In this document: piece by piece, positions 36,101 to 47,178 of the stretch
Layout of the letters: each line of letters begins with the position of its first letter
Position numbering within the stretch: position 1 is the stretch's first letter
Assembly (NCBI RefSeq): GCF_022201045.2
Contig: NC_068556.1
Coordinates: forward strand, 1,528,001-1,592,000
DNA length: 64,000 nt
From: Citrus sinensis
Lineage: Eukaryota; Streptophyta; Magnoliopsida; Sapindales; Rutaceae
Reading direction: 5' to 3'
Notes under the pieces: generated by a model
The model's input: only the letters and a program-made list of their open reading frames with translations
The model's database searches: none
What the model was told of the DNA's origin: nothing
Position numbers and translations under genes: made by a program

Positions 36101-37072
36101 GAATAAAGAAAACAAGAAAAAGATTTACTTTTTAATAATCTGCAAATAAATATCTAGGCATATCCATATGGGTAAATGGATGGTAGAAGGAACACAATCT
36201 TACAACAGACCTTCCATAGAATCACAACAAGAAACCCAAATCACATGACACTTTTGATGCAGTCTAGTAAAAGCCTTTCAGACACACTGCTTCTGCAGCA
36301 GCATATGACATGGCTGGCAGTAATCAATGGCTAGGAAGATTGGATTGCCAAAACTGTATGCCACATGACTCAAATTTGCAATCAGGAAACATCTAATTTT
36401 ACTTAAATTTAATCATTTTTCATCATAACCCTACTCACTCGGGCACTTTCCAGTGTAAGTTCAGGGCAGAAGCATGTCAACCACAAAAAGATGTTAGCAC
36501 AGAAAGAAGAGTGTGCATCCGACTTAGGGTATGCTTTTAATTGTTGCACTTCTGAAAGCAAACACCCACTTTCACTCAGTAGCTAATATTTACGGACCAC
36601 TCACCTGCCCACTTATACTTGGAAGTCAATGATTCCATACACAGCAGTCATGGACACCTCAATCCCAAACATATCCAGTCAAGATACATCGCCAAAAGTT
36701 AAAACCTGATTTCATTGGCCATTAAAACTAGTTTCTTCTTGTAATTGAAAAGCTAATCTTCTGGGATGATATAGCTTTTTCCTAAGTCAATGTTGAATAC
36801 AGCCTCATTCCTTATAGCAACCCACATACAGGTTTTCCATTTCTTTGTATGTGTTTGTGTGTGTGTGTGTATATATGTATAAGGCAATGCTAAATTCAAC
36901 AATTGGGTATTATAAATTCAATTCAGTTGCAAATAATTCAAATTATTTAAATTCCACCAAAAGAATGAAAAAAATAAGATTAAAGACAAACCTGAGTAAC
37001 TTCAGCAGAGGTGACCCAAATAATAACAACAGCTGATATCAGAAATAACCCAGCTCTATATCTCCAACCCAT
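33173..37072 (-). CDS. EamA/SLC35F5-type membrane transporter
   Basis: There are eight minus-strand exons: 37072-36992, 36004-35630, 35400-35186, 34476-34406, 34300-34199, 34064-33947, 33861-33726 and 33235-33173, giving 386 residues. It is a multipass protein (about ten hydrophobic segments) of the drug/metabolite transporter superfamily. Examples are the N-terminal [65 protein letters not shown], and near the end [22 protein letters not shown] and [10 protein letters not shown] long hydrophilic loop (residues about 60-130) with an acidic Ser-rich stretch lies between the first and second halves, as in SLC35F5 and the yeast THI74 group. The substrate is unknown. The last exon encodes only 20 residues and is 490 bp away from exon 7; it fits the family tail. 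Arabidopsis At4g32140 is the likely syntenic counterpart. Confidence 0.9.
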
Positions 37073-39311
37073 CACAAAAATCAAAAAATGCAAATCACAG
37101 GGATCTGATTCTTCTTCTTTCAGATCTTTCAACTTGCTATCTTGCTTTTCACTCACAGACGTGGATTATTAAATTTTTTATTTTCTTTTATTTTGGGATC
37201 TCAACTCGCTTCCCTAGCAAGCGTGGCGTGTGCTTCAATGCTAAAAAAAACTTAACAGGGGTGAGTTAGCAAAGACCAAAAAGAGAGATTCTTGCAAGAA
37301 GAAGAACAATCACAAAATATGAGCCTTAAATATAAGAGGAGAAGGAGAGAGAGGGAACAATTACAAATATAAGCTAACATTGCCGCCGTCAAATTGCTTC
37401 GACATTCGTCTTTGGTTAAGTTTAATTATTTAATGGGGCAATAACATACATTTAGGTACCTTATTTTTTTACATTTTCATTATTAATTATAGTTTTAAAA
37501 GTGTTATAAATAGGTCCCCAACTCCTCTTTAAGTACCAAATTAACCTTATAATATTCAATTTCTTCTTAGCATAATGCAATGCGGGTTACGACTAAAATT
37601 TTACACTTTTGGGTTAACAATAATTGATATGATTACCTTATTAATGTTATCTATATATATATATCTCATATTTGTGTCGTGTCAACTCATTTATGACTTA
37701 GTTAAAAATATTATTTATTAAATATGTGAGTTGGTATTTTAAAATACTAATATCTTATATTGTTAAGAAAATAGAGTATATAAAGTACTAACAAGCTTAC
37801 AAAAGAAGCATGTTCTGTGCACGAACTTGACCTAATTTTATATTTTTATCCTTTTTTTAAAGCGCTAGGTACTTGTATCTATAAAGAGAATGCTTGGATC
37901 ATACAATATTTATTCAACTATATATAAGAGCTCTCAACTTTTTTTATTTTTCTACACCTCTAAATTTCATTTGTTGTTCAAAATTATCATGTTTTGGGTG
38001 TACTTTGATAGTAGTTGATATTGAAACTTAGAGATCATATAATTTTACTTGCCTTACTGCATAAGAAAATCTTTCATTGAATTTCAAAATTTAATATTTT
38101 TTTTTGGCACGCCTTGTCCCTTGATGTTTGGTTAACTCGCTGCTATTGTTATTCGTTTTTTATTTATTTATTTTTTATACGCCTTATTTGTCTTACTACA
38201 TTACTCAAGATTTTCAACACTATTGATATATTTAGCATTATACAAATATGATAGTGTGACATGAATTGTCATACTTACACATGACTTAAAGGGTGTTTTA
38301 GGCATGTCAATTTTAATTTGTGACTCATTTGATCCAAATTGAAAAACTGTGTGGTAATTTGTGAAAATGTACAAATCTGTAAGGCACGTCTATTTATAAC
38401 GTCTACTAATTTTTGTTTCAACATGCCTTAAATTGTCGGATTTCACAACTTGGACTTTGTCTCCTTTTGCCAATATGTACTTAACAATAATGTACAATAA
38501 AAATACATGACAAAACATAATTGGAATTATTCTCAAAAACCGAGTCACCTAACGTTTATGGTGGTCTACAAATGGGTCCAATTTTTTAGATTCCATTCAC
38601 CTAAAGTTTTTTCATGGCGTGTTCATCGACTGTATTCAGTGCCATTACAATTAGTAATCCTACATGGAGAAAATTAGTTTATTTTACTTTATTACAATAG
38701 AAGATAATTTTTTTTAAAAAAAGATATATTATCCTTCATTAGAACGATCGATTCCAGTTGTAGATGGTAATTTGAAAGAACTAAGGTATTTTAACTTAAA
38801 TTTATCTCTGTCTTAATGAAAATTATGCTTTTTTATTTAATTTTTTAAAAAAGAAGATGATAAAGTTTTTACATAATTTTACTGTAGTAGATTTTTCTTT
38901 TATCAGAATAAGTTCCTTCAAGAAAACAAGGTGGAGAAAATGTAATAGGAAGATTGCTTAATCTTGGAAAAGAAACACGCTATTTAAAACAAGGAACTTA
39001 ATTCATGATTATGATTCAAGCAGCCGTTAAATAGTAAACAGAAAATTAGGCAGAAGATTGAATTGTTTGCAAAAAGAGTGCATCACCTTTTAAGATTTAT
39101 ACAGCTTATAAATGTTAACTATGAAGTCCAAGCATTTAAAATGACTATTTTATATATTACTCTCTCTCTCTCTTAGTGTTTGATTTGAGTTTGTGAGGCC
39201 AAAATATAATTAATTGGACAATGGATGGATCTTTAATCTATTTATCTTATAAAATGATAGACTAATAAAATAATTTTTTAAAAGAATAAATAAATAAATG
39301 GATTTTTGTGC
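37073..39311. other. Gene-poor intergenic stretch
   Basis: The first 300 bp are promoter and leader of the transporter gene, with GA-rich patches near 37330-37360. Beyond that the sequence is AT-rich with many poly-T and poly-A runs. I see no open frame of note and no delimited repeat until the hAT element. Confidence 0.45.
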
Positions 39312-39319
39312 CTGTTTAA

Positions 39320-40249
39320 TAGGGATGGCAATGGGGAGGGGAGGGAAGGGGACCAATCTCCCCGTACCCATCCCCGATATTTTGTGTATGTCTCCGTCCC
39401 CGTCAAAATTATTTAAGAGAATCATCATCCCCTCCCCGAATAATAACAGGGGATCTCCGAGGGTCCCCGATCCCTGAATAATTAATATATTTTTTTTTTG
39501 TTTTCGATTTTGAGTTAATCATATTACATTAATATCTATTACAAAAGTTACATATATTAAATTAGTAAGTAACGCAGCATGCAAGAGATACAAACTATCA
39601 TGAACAAATTAATAGCCTAATACAAAATTGTTACAAATAAAATCAAATTTATATTCAAAATTAACTTTTCAATGGTGGCGTGGGCACTTTATAAATGTGG
39701 ATTATTCCCTTTACAGCATAATAGTTAAGTCAAAGCAAATCAAAAGTAAATATTATATTAGATTAGATATTAAAATTGTGATTTGCTATGGACAATTATA
39801 ACATCTAAAAATAAATAAAAAATAGATTTAAGTTTAAAATATTTAATGAATATTTAAATTAAAACAAAAAGTTTTGGACTAATAGAATTTGTCCAGTCTT
39901 TTTAATGTCCTAAATAAAAATTTAGGACTTTAATTAGTTAATTAGGCCTAAAAGTTTAATAATATAAATATTTTGATATTTTTTATTTTTACCAATACTT
40001 ATAATTTTATAATTCAAAATTTATTATTTATTTACTAGTAATTTAAAAAAAATAAAAATTAAATAAAAAATTAAAATGGGGAAATGGGTAGGGGATGGGG
40101 ATTCCACATCATCCCCGTCCCCTCCCCGAATAAAAAATTGGGTAAAAAAATTTCTCCGTCCCTTCCCCAAATAACAAAATTAGGTATGAAATTATCCTCA
40201 TACCATCCCCGTATGAGGAAAATCCCCACGGGGATTTTTGTCATCCCTA
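39320..40249. mobile_element. Non-autonomous hAT element
   Basis: The 930-bp element begins TAGGGATGGCAATGGGGAG and ends ...TTTTTGTCATCCCTA, giving 12-bp terminal repeats with one mismatch. It is flanked by a perfect 8-bp target duplication CTGTTTAA (39312-39319 and 40250-40257), the hAT hallmark. Subterminal blocks are rich in CCCCGTCCCC and GGGGAT words, and the middle is AT-rich. There is no transposase. The perfect duplication suggests moderate youth. A worn relative lies at 12654-13266. Confidence 0.88.
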
Positions 40250-40257
40250 CTGTTTAA

Positions 40258-41026
40258 CTTAATTGAGTGATAAGTTATGGTCACCCAATTATCATTTTAT
40301 AATTGATTAAGCATAGCCTCCGGATATCTATTCAACCCTTACTTAAAAGGATAATATTAAAACAAGCAAGATTTTATTGATGTAACAATTTGTCATATTT
40401 CTTCTTCATATAGTCCTACTAAAAATCTATCATTATGTTAGCTGAACCAATCAAGCCGGTAATCAGAAAAGATTTTAATTGATCAGACTAGTTTCAGTTC
40501 AAATTTAATCATTTTAATTTTTTTTTTTTGAAAAAAAAATTGATTATTCAATTGTTATGCTAAGATTTATCCTTTTTCTTTTTAATAATTATCTGTCAAC
40601 TTAAGACTTTTGGATCAAATCGTTTATTTAACATAGAATGAGTTAAAGTCTGAAAGTTTAAACAATTTTTTTAACACTAATTTGTAAATAAGGTTCAATT
40701 ATTTTTCAATCTATCTATCTACGGGTTTCAAGTAATTTGTCTAACACGTTGCTTCCAAACTCAATGTTCAACCTCCCGAAACAAATAATTTCAATGGAAC
40801 ACACAAATTGTAATATAATATCCATGTCCATGTGAAGAAGTTGAAGCAAGTGAATGATATTATTACTTTTTCACATAGCCTGGAAAAAGCAGTACAGGCA
40901 TTATGCTTATGCCCGGTAGCCAGTTAAACAATATAATTGTAAACGAAAACCAGGCATGCTGATGGCAGTTCAAAAGCCTAAGCTTGTCATACTTGTGGAT
41001 ATGGATTCAAGTTCTTTCTGTAATTA
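40258..41026. other. Intergenic
   Basis: AT-rich, with a T9/A9 hairpin near 40518-40540. Nothing further recognised. Confidence 0.4.
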
Positions 41027-41835
41027 GGGAAATTATCGTTGCACCATTTCTGTTTTGTCTTATGTTCATCCAACCACCACAAAATTCTTACATGTTCTCT
41101 GCACCACATTTCTTTTTTAATTTATATCAACTAGCCACTTTTACACTAACACCGTTAAATAATTTCAACGAAATGATAATTTTATCCCTAAATAAATTAA
41201 AAGATTATTTTATTTTATAAAAACTTTGAAAAATAAAAAAATTATTATTATAAAAATACCCCTAAATTCAATATATATAAAAAAAAAGAAATCCCAAATA
41301 GAGGCGCTCAACTGATTTTTATTAAATTTAGATTTTGTAAAATTTTAATAATTATTTTTATTAAAATTATAATTTTGCAAAATTTTAATAAAAATAACTG
41401 AATTTATTTATTAAAAAATTATAATTTTACAAAATTTCATTAAAATAACTAAATTTATTTATTAAAAAATAAATCCCAAAATTTTAATAATTTAGGGGAT
41501 TTTTATTAAATCCAAAATTTTGAAATTATTTTTATAATTATAATTTTTATTAAAAATAAAAATTCTAATTTTAAGATTTATTTTTTATTGAACTTAGGAG
41601 TATTTTTATAATAATAATTTTCTTATTTTTTAAAGTTTTTATTAAATAAAATGGTCTTTTGATTTATTTAGGGATAAAATTGTCATTTTGTTTAAATTAT
41701 TTAATAGTGTTAGTGTAAAAATGACTAGTTAATACAAATTTAAAAAAAATATGGTACAGAAAACATGTTAAAATTTTATGTTGGTTGAATAAATATAAAA
41801 TAAATAAATAAAAATAGTGCAATGATAATTTTCTA
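41027..41835. mobile_element. Non-autonomous element with very long inverted repeats (foldback-type)
   Basis: Two arms of about 260 bp each (about 41027-41290 and 41570-41835) are inverted copies. They share AATTATCGTTGCAC / AATTATCATTGCAC, ACATGTTCTCTGCACCA / ACATGTTTTCTGTACCA, TTTTATCCCTAAATAAAT and AAATTATTATTATAAAAATAC. Both ends are bordered by GTAATTA (41020-41026 and 41836-41842), a probable remnant of a target duplication. The centre has an about 50-bp AT-rich tandem repeat twice (near 41362 and 41412). There is no coding. It is probably a MULE-type MITE, and the transcript could form a long hairpin. Confidence 0.75.
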
Positions 41836-41842
41836 GTAATTA

Positions 41843-42316
41843 TTTGGCAATAGGTTCGGTTTGTTCTGGCCCCAGATGTCCAGACTTCACCACGACAACC
41901 CGTTTAGACAAGAGCGGAATTCTGATTGTAGCTTCTGAGGGGTGGGGAAAAAAAAAGGGTCCAAAAGTTCGCATTTCAGATTCACTTAAGCTCAAACAAA
42001 CTCATTTTACAACTCAGTGTCGGTGCTCAAGATGCAATACTCTTGTCTTTGTCTAGTCACAAACAGAAAAGGGCGACCCATTATTTCACAATCAAGAACA
42101 TCACAGTTGTTAGCATAGATTCTAATATTCTATACAATAGCAAAGATCCCATGATCTCAAACCGATCATATTTGGGGGATCAAATATCCAAAATTTGTTT
42201 TCTTTTGTGTAAATACTAATCAATAACAATGATCAGGACTCTCCCAATCAATCTGGCCTCGTCAATATGCACAATGACCATGTCGAACACTAAATTATCG
42301 AGTATAAGCATAATTT
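41843..42316. other. 3' side of the ARM-repeat gene
   Basis: Slightly GC-richer than the preceding DNA and probably includes the 3' UTR of the ARM-repeat gene. The 70-residue plus-strand frame at 41844 has no recognisable features. Confidence 0.35.
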
Positions 42317-43465
42317 TCATGGCGAAGAACCCCACAATACCGCAGCAACGACGGTACCACTCTCTGCCTCAGAAACGGATGCCTCTCTCACTCTCCGTAG
42401 TATTTCCAATTTCACCTCTTCTTTCTCCGTTGAAGTCAGCCCTTCTCCCACTTCTACCTGCACTGCGAATCTTGCAACACAATTTGCAAATGGCCCATTT
42501 CCAGCTTCTTCACGATCACATATCACTTCACTATCACTATCACCATTAATGCGTTGATCTCTTTTAATCAAATTGTCTCCATGTTCTGATCTTTGCAACT
42601 CCATTAGCTTACCAATCAACCCTTCTTGTAACATCGCTTCAATCACTTCCGACCTCCCGATATATGCAATTTCACAAACACAATCCAATGCTGCAACTTG
42701 CACCGACAAATCTGCTGACCCCAAAAGCTCAATCAGTTTTGGGATTAATCCTCTCGAGTGAATTTCATCAACCAAAGGACTTCTAACTAAGTTGATAAGT
42801 GAAAACAGAACCCGAATTGAACTACTCGAACCCATTGATACTAAAGCTTGAATCGTTGGACCCATCAGCACAAGTCCCACAAACACGTTTCTATTGAAAC
42901 TAGCTAAAGCATCAATAGCAAGTGCTACGTGTTCCCTCACTCTTTTCGAACAATTACTATCACATAACAACTTTTCAAGAATGGAAAACACCTTGGCTTT
43001 CAAAACCAAATCTTGAAAATCAATATCGAAACCCTTCAGCATGCGCTTCGTAAACTCACTCAACACTTCCACCTTCTCCTCCTCCTCCGATTCTTCAAGT
43101 TCAAGCGTCTTTACAAGATTTACAACACTTACTCTATCAAAATAAGCCCGAATCTCAGCCTCAATTGATTTTACAACTTGGGAAATCTTGTGCCGGGTGA
43201 TTTGGCGGCGAACGAGTGATTTCAAGCCATGATCTTGGATCTTTTCTAGCTTTTCTATTAGGGTTTTCAGGTTGCAAAGAAGTTGTGAAAGCTTGGAGAG
43301 GCATGGGGTTTCGAACAAGACAGAGTATGGTTTTGTCTCAGGCTCTAAGAGAAATTTGATGGGTGCGTATGATGAAGCGTTCGATGTGAAAAAAGAGTTG
43401 CTTTGAATATCTTTCAAAGCTTTTCTGAGAGATTCCAGTAGTTTTAATACATGTTCTTGGTCCAT
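42317..43465 (-). CDS. Intronless ARM-repeat protein
   Basis: The single exon encodes 382 residues from ATG 43465 to TGA 42317-42319. The N-terminal 150 residues are helical (MDQEHVLKLLESLRKAL; LCNLKTLIEKLEKIQDHGLKSLVRRQ), like the N-terminal domain that precedes the repeats in plant U-box/ARM proteins, but no U-box is present. Residues about 170-300 carry armadillo repeats (LEKLLCDSNCSKRVREHVALAIDALASFNRN; SLINLVRSPLVDEIHSRGLIPKLIELLGSADLSVQVAALDCVCEIAYIGR would be the core, shown here in part). The C-terminus has a Glu-rich segment (GEGLTSTEKEEVKLE) and ends VLWGSSP. Its partner and pathway are unknown. Neither a signal peptide nor a membrane segment is seen. Confidence 0.85.
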   Translation of the reverse strand: MDQEHVLKLLESLRKALKDIQSNSFFTSNASSYAPIKFLLEPETKPYSVLFETPCLSKLSQLLCNLKTLIEKLEKIQDHGLKSLVRRQITRHKISQVVKSIEAEIRAYFDRVSVVNLVKTLELEESEEEEKVEVLSEFTKRMLKGFDIDFQDLVLKAKVFSILEKLLCDSNCSKRVREHVALAIDALASFNRNVFVGLVLMGPTIQALVSMGSSSSIRVLFSLINLVRSPLVDEIHSRGLIPKLIELLGSADLSVQVAALDCVCEIAYIGRSEVIEAMLQEGLIGKLMELQRSEHGDNLIKRDQRINGDSDSEVICDREEAGNGPFANCVARFAVQVEVGEGLTSTEKEEVKLEILRRVREASVSEAESGTVVAAVLWGSSP

Positions 43466-45862
43466 TTGATTCGATTCGATGATTGGTGAGCAATTCAGAC
43501 TGCCTATGACTCGAGGAACTGAGAAGAGAAGAGTACACGGACTGTGTAAAACCCAACTGCCGGTCCACAGTAGACATATTTTACTTTTCCATGCGGCTTC
43601 ACCCTCAAGTCACCGTGTTGTAGTTTTTATAAGCACATGTATGAATTACTAGAGCCAATAAATAATTTTGAAATAAGATGATGATAATAATGATAATAAT
43701 AATAATAATTTATTATTTTATGATTTTATGATGATTTTATATAATTAATTTCTTTATGTGCGGACTACTTATTCATATATTATCACTTAAAAATATATGG
43801 TATAAAATTTTTAAAAATTTTTCATTATATATATATATATATATATATATTATCCCATTACATATACACACACGAGTTGTATATCTCTTTAACTACATAA
43901 CATTAGTGACGACGATAAGCCTTAAAAAGGTAAATATCAATAGATTTTTTTATTAGGGGAATTATGGAAAAGCCAACTCTAAAATATTCAATGATCTCTG
44001 TGAAAAAAATAAATAAATAAAATTCAAAAGTCATTATCGAGTGTGAGTACCGAACATTCTTGTATGTTCATATTTTGTATCTTTTATTTATTCATTTTTA
44101 TTATTTTTCAAAAAGTATAGGGGTGGGCCCCGGGCACACCGAACATTCAGTACTCTCTAGATTTTGTAGTGCTGGCATGGCTGGGAGTGTTACAAAAGTT
44201 GGGCCTTCTACCGATTGAAGCATATGGGCTGTCAAATGGGCTCTGCTAAACCATGCCCAACGACCAAATCATTGTAAAGCAAGTCATTTATTTTAATTAT
44301 GGAAAGAGCGAGGCTATTGATATCTCTTATGAAGCCCCACTTATTTTGTATTTACAAATTTATCTTTTATATTTTAAATTATATTAAAAATAAAACTTGT
44401 CTAATTAAACACACCTACTTTATTTTCTTAGCCTTATTTTTTTTCCTTTATAAGCCATTTAAATCTACAAAATTTGAAAAAACAATGATTTTTCATAGAA
44501 TAAGAATTTGATCTAAATATAAAGTAAGTTTTTGTAGGTAAGATAATTTGATAAAGTTTGTTTAGTTAGGCTAAGTTTTTTTTTTTTTGGGGATATGCAT
44601 ATACTTGTCTTTATATATATACTCAGGTTATTACATACTAAGAAAAACTAAAAAAGATGGAGATTAAAATAAGAAATTCATGAATGTTATAGCCAGGAAG
44701 AAATTGAAAATTATTTGAAATGGGAGAGGAGAGAGAGAGTTCCTAACAAATATTTTTTTTTTAATATTTCCCAGAAGTACTATGCAAGGGCTTATTTAGA
44801 AAGTACATCAAATTAGGGTTATCTTAGGAATTAAAAAGCATATATATAGAAAAGAAGTTTGAAGGGAATGTTAGAGGTGTGGCAATAGTCCAACTCTTAT
44901 TGAAAATGTGTAGCTATTTATACTTTATAATATATTTTAAACACTCTAATTTTATATCTATTATATAAATTTCTGTTAAGTACAATTCATTAAATTGAAT
45001 ATTACATAATTACTTTGAACACACATGCAGTACTCATTACTTAATATATAATTCTCAGATGTTTAAACCCTAAAACTTTTATTTCCAAAATCTTAATTAG
45101 TATGTACATGAGTAATGAAAAATTAATACTCTGAAAAGCTTTTACGATAAAGAATTTGTGATACTTATTTTTCAAAAATAAGAATAAATACTTATTTTTA
45201 CAAGTTGCTTTGCTTCTCATCCTTTTATTTATTTATTTATTTATTGGCAATATATATAGAATACTTTTTACTACTACGTTCTCATTGCAAGTTGCTTTTG
45301 GGGGAAAATCCAATAAGAAAATAAATAAGTAAAAATTAATAACTAAAATTGCGTTAAATAATTTATTTACAACTTTGACTTGATTTTGTTGGTATACGTA
45401 TGTGTTAACTATCTTAAAATTGTGTGTTAATAAAATAGTTTTATTGATATTTTAAGTAAATAAAGTTAATTAATTTAAATATTTTAATTTCTTTTTAGAA
45501 TTTAAAAGAGCGTATAAAGTAAAACTTCATTTCTTAAAATTAGTTCACAAGCATACAAAATAATAAGTAATTTTTAGAGTGCAAATGACACTACCTTATT
45601 GAAAGACATACAAGGATTTTGCTTTAAATTACTTTTTAAGTTGTCTATTTGGGATAGCACAATTTGCTTTACCATTGCAGTAAAAGCAAAAGATCAACAG
45701 ATAAATTCCATCTAACAAAAACCTTGGAGGAGACATTAAAAAAAAAGTTTAAAAAATTACTAGTTTACGTATATTGACATTATAGTGTTAATAAGAGTGG
45801 AGTTCCCACATAAGGAGTCAAAAAGAATTCAAATAAATCCTCTTTACATGATTAAAACTTAA
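43466..45862. other. Gene-poor intergenic stretch
   Basis: The first 150 bp are ARM-gene leader. A TA microsatellite is at about 43827-43850, an ATA/ATT-rich stretch near 43680-43715, and an ATTT repeat near 45223-45245. No gene is recognised. Confidence 0.45.
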
Positions 45863-45865
45863 TAA

Positions 45866-46210
45866 GTGCATGTTTGGTATGGCTTATTTAAGAGCCATAA
45901 GTGCTTATTTAATCGTATAAGCACTTTTTAAAATTTTTTATGGTGTTTAATTATTTCTTTAGTAGAGTTTTTTTAGCTTAAATAAGCTAATTTACCTCTA
46001 CTAGTAAAAGCCCAAAATTTGAGCTTTTGGGAGTAGAGGTTATAGTGCTTTTCTAAAAATATATAATATAAAAAATATCACACAGTTTAATGGTTCAAAA
46101 GTGCTTTTTTTATTGACAACCAAACACCCAATGACTTTTTGTCCAAAAGCTCTATTAGTATAAGCTCTACTGTTATAAGCTCTATTTAATAAGCTGTACC
46201 AAACGGAGCC
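45866..46210. mobile_element. Tourist-like MITE
   Basis: The 345-bp element begins GTGCATGTTTGGTATGGCTT and its right end is the complement of GGCTCCGTTTGGTACAGCTT. Imperfect inverted repeats run for about 30 bp, extending to the AAGAGC / ATAGAGC motif. TAA flanks both ends (45863-45865 and 46211-46213). Subterminal GCTTATTTAA and TAAGCTCTA words recur. There is no coding. The TGTTTGG-type ends with a 3-bp TAA duplication fit PIF/Harbinger MITEs. Confidence 0.75.
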
Positions 46211-46213
46211 TAA

Positions 46214-47178
46214 ATCACTAGTATTGAGACTCAAAAAAATTATGAATTAAACAAATATTAATTAATCGAATTATAATTAAACAGGTTGACCCAAGAAAAG
46301 ATTATTACTTAATTGAAATTTTAATTTATTGGCGTTTTCTTGTAATTGGTTGAGATAAATAATAGAGTATTAGATTCATGTCTGTAAAAATAGAAATATA
46401 TTTATGAAAAATAGGAGTAGAAAAGATTCACCTACCTAAATTTGGTAGGAAAAGTATGGAAATAATATAAAATCAAGATTATTTTTCAAAAATAGGTCCC
46501 TTACCTTTTTTTCAATTTGTTTTATTTTTACTTTTAATAGTAAGATTACAAAAGGTAAAGATTCAAACATACACCAAATACTTTGTCGTGCTAGAAATAC
46601 AATCCAATCGATTGACAGGAATTCAACATTTCAAACACACAATTCATACGTGATTGATGGACTACATATCGATTGCATGTCTGGTGTGACAATTCATAAA
46701 AGTATATATATATATATATATATATGTTCAAAATAACTATTTTACATGAAAAAAATTAACATTTGGTAACCCAACTTTATAAACGTAAGAACATTCAATT
46801 GTATGACCCAAAAAGGAATAAAAAAAAAGAAAAAAGAAAACTCAGATGCTGTTGGCCACAAATAGAACCAAAAACTAAGATCATTAAAAATCCACAAAAG
46901 CAAATCAACGAACCAGGCCCCACCATCATACGCTTGCCAACGTCACTGTCTGCTAGCTTGCGCTTACCACTTCATATTTTAACCGTCAACGACCGATCTC
47001 CAACTTCCCACCAAGTTACCAAACCCCTCTCCGTCCTCCCTCTCAAGGTAAAAATCAAACCTTTCATTTCAGATTTCAATACGCATATGCTTCAATTATT
47101 TAATCAATTATTTTATTTTATTATTTACTTGCTTTTTTTTTACAGCGGTGAGACTAGAATAAAACAGCAGCAACAGCA
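46214..47178 (+). promoter_or_regulatory. Upstream region of PAP with probable 5' UTR intron
   Basis: A TA microsatellite is at about 46702-46725. A likely leader intron runs from 47048 (CTCAAG|GTAAAAATC) to 47145 (TTTTTTTTTACAG|CGGTGAG), followed by an about 33-bp leader exon containing CAGCAGCAACAGCA up to ATG 47179. Nothing else is seen in 46214-46700. Confidence 0.45.
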
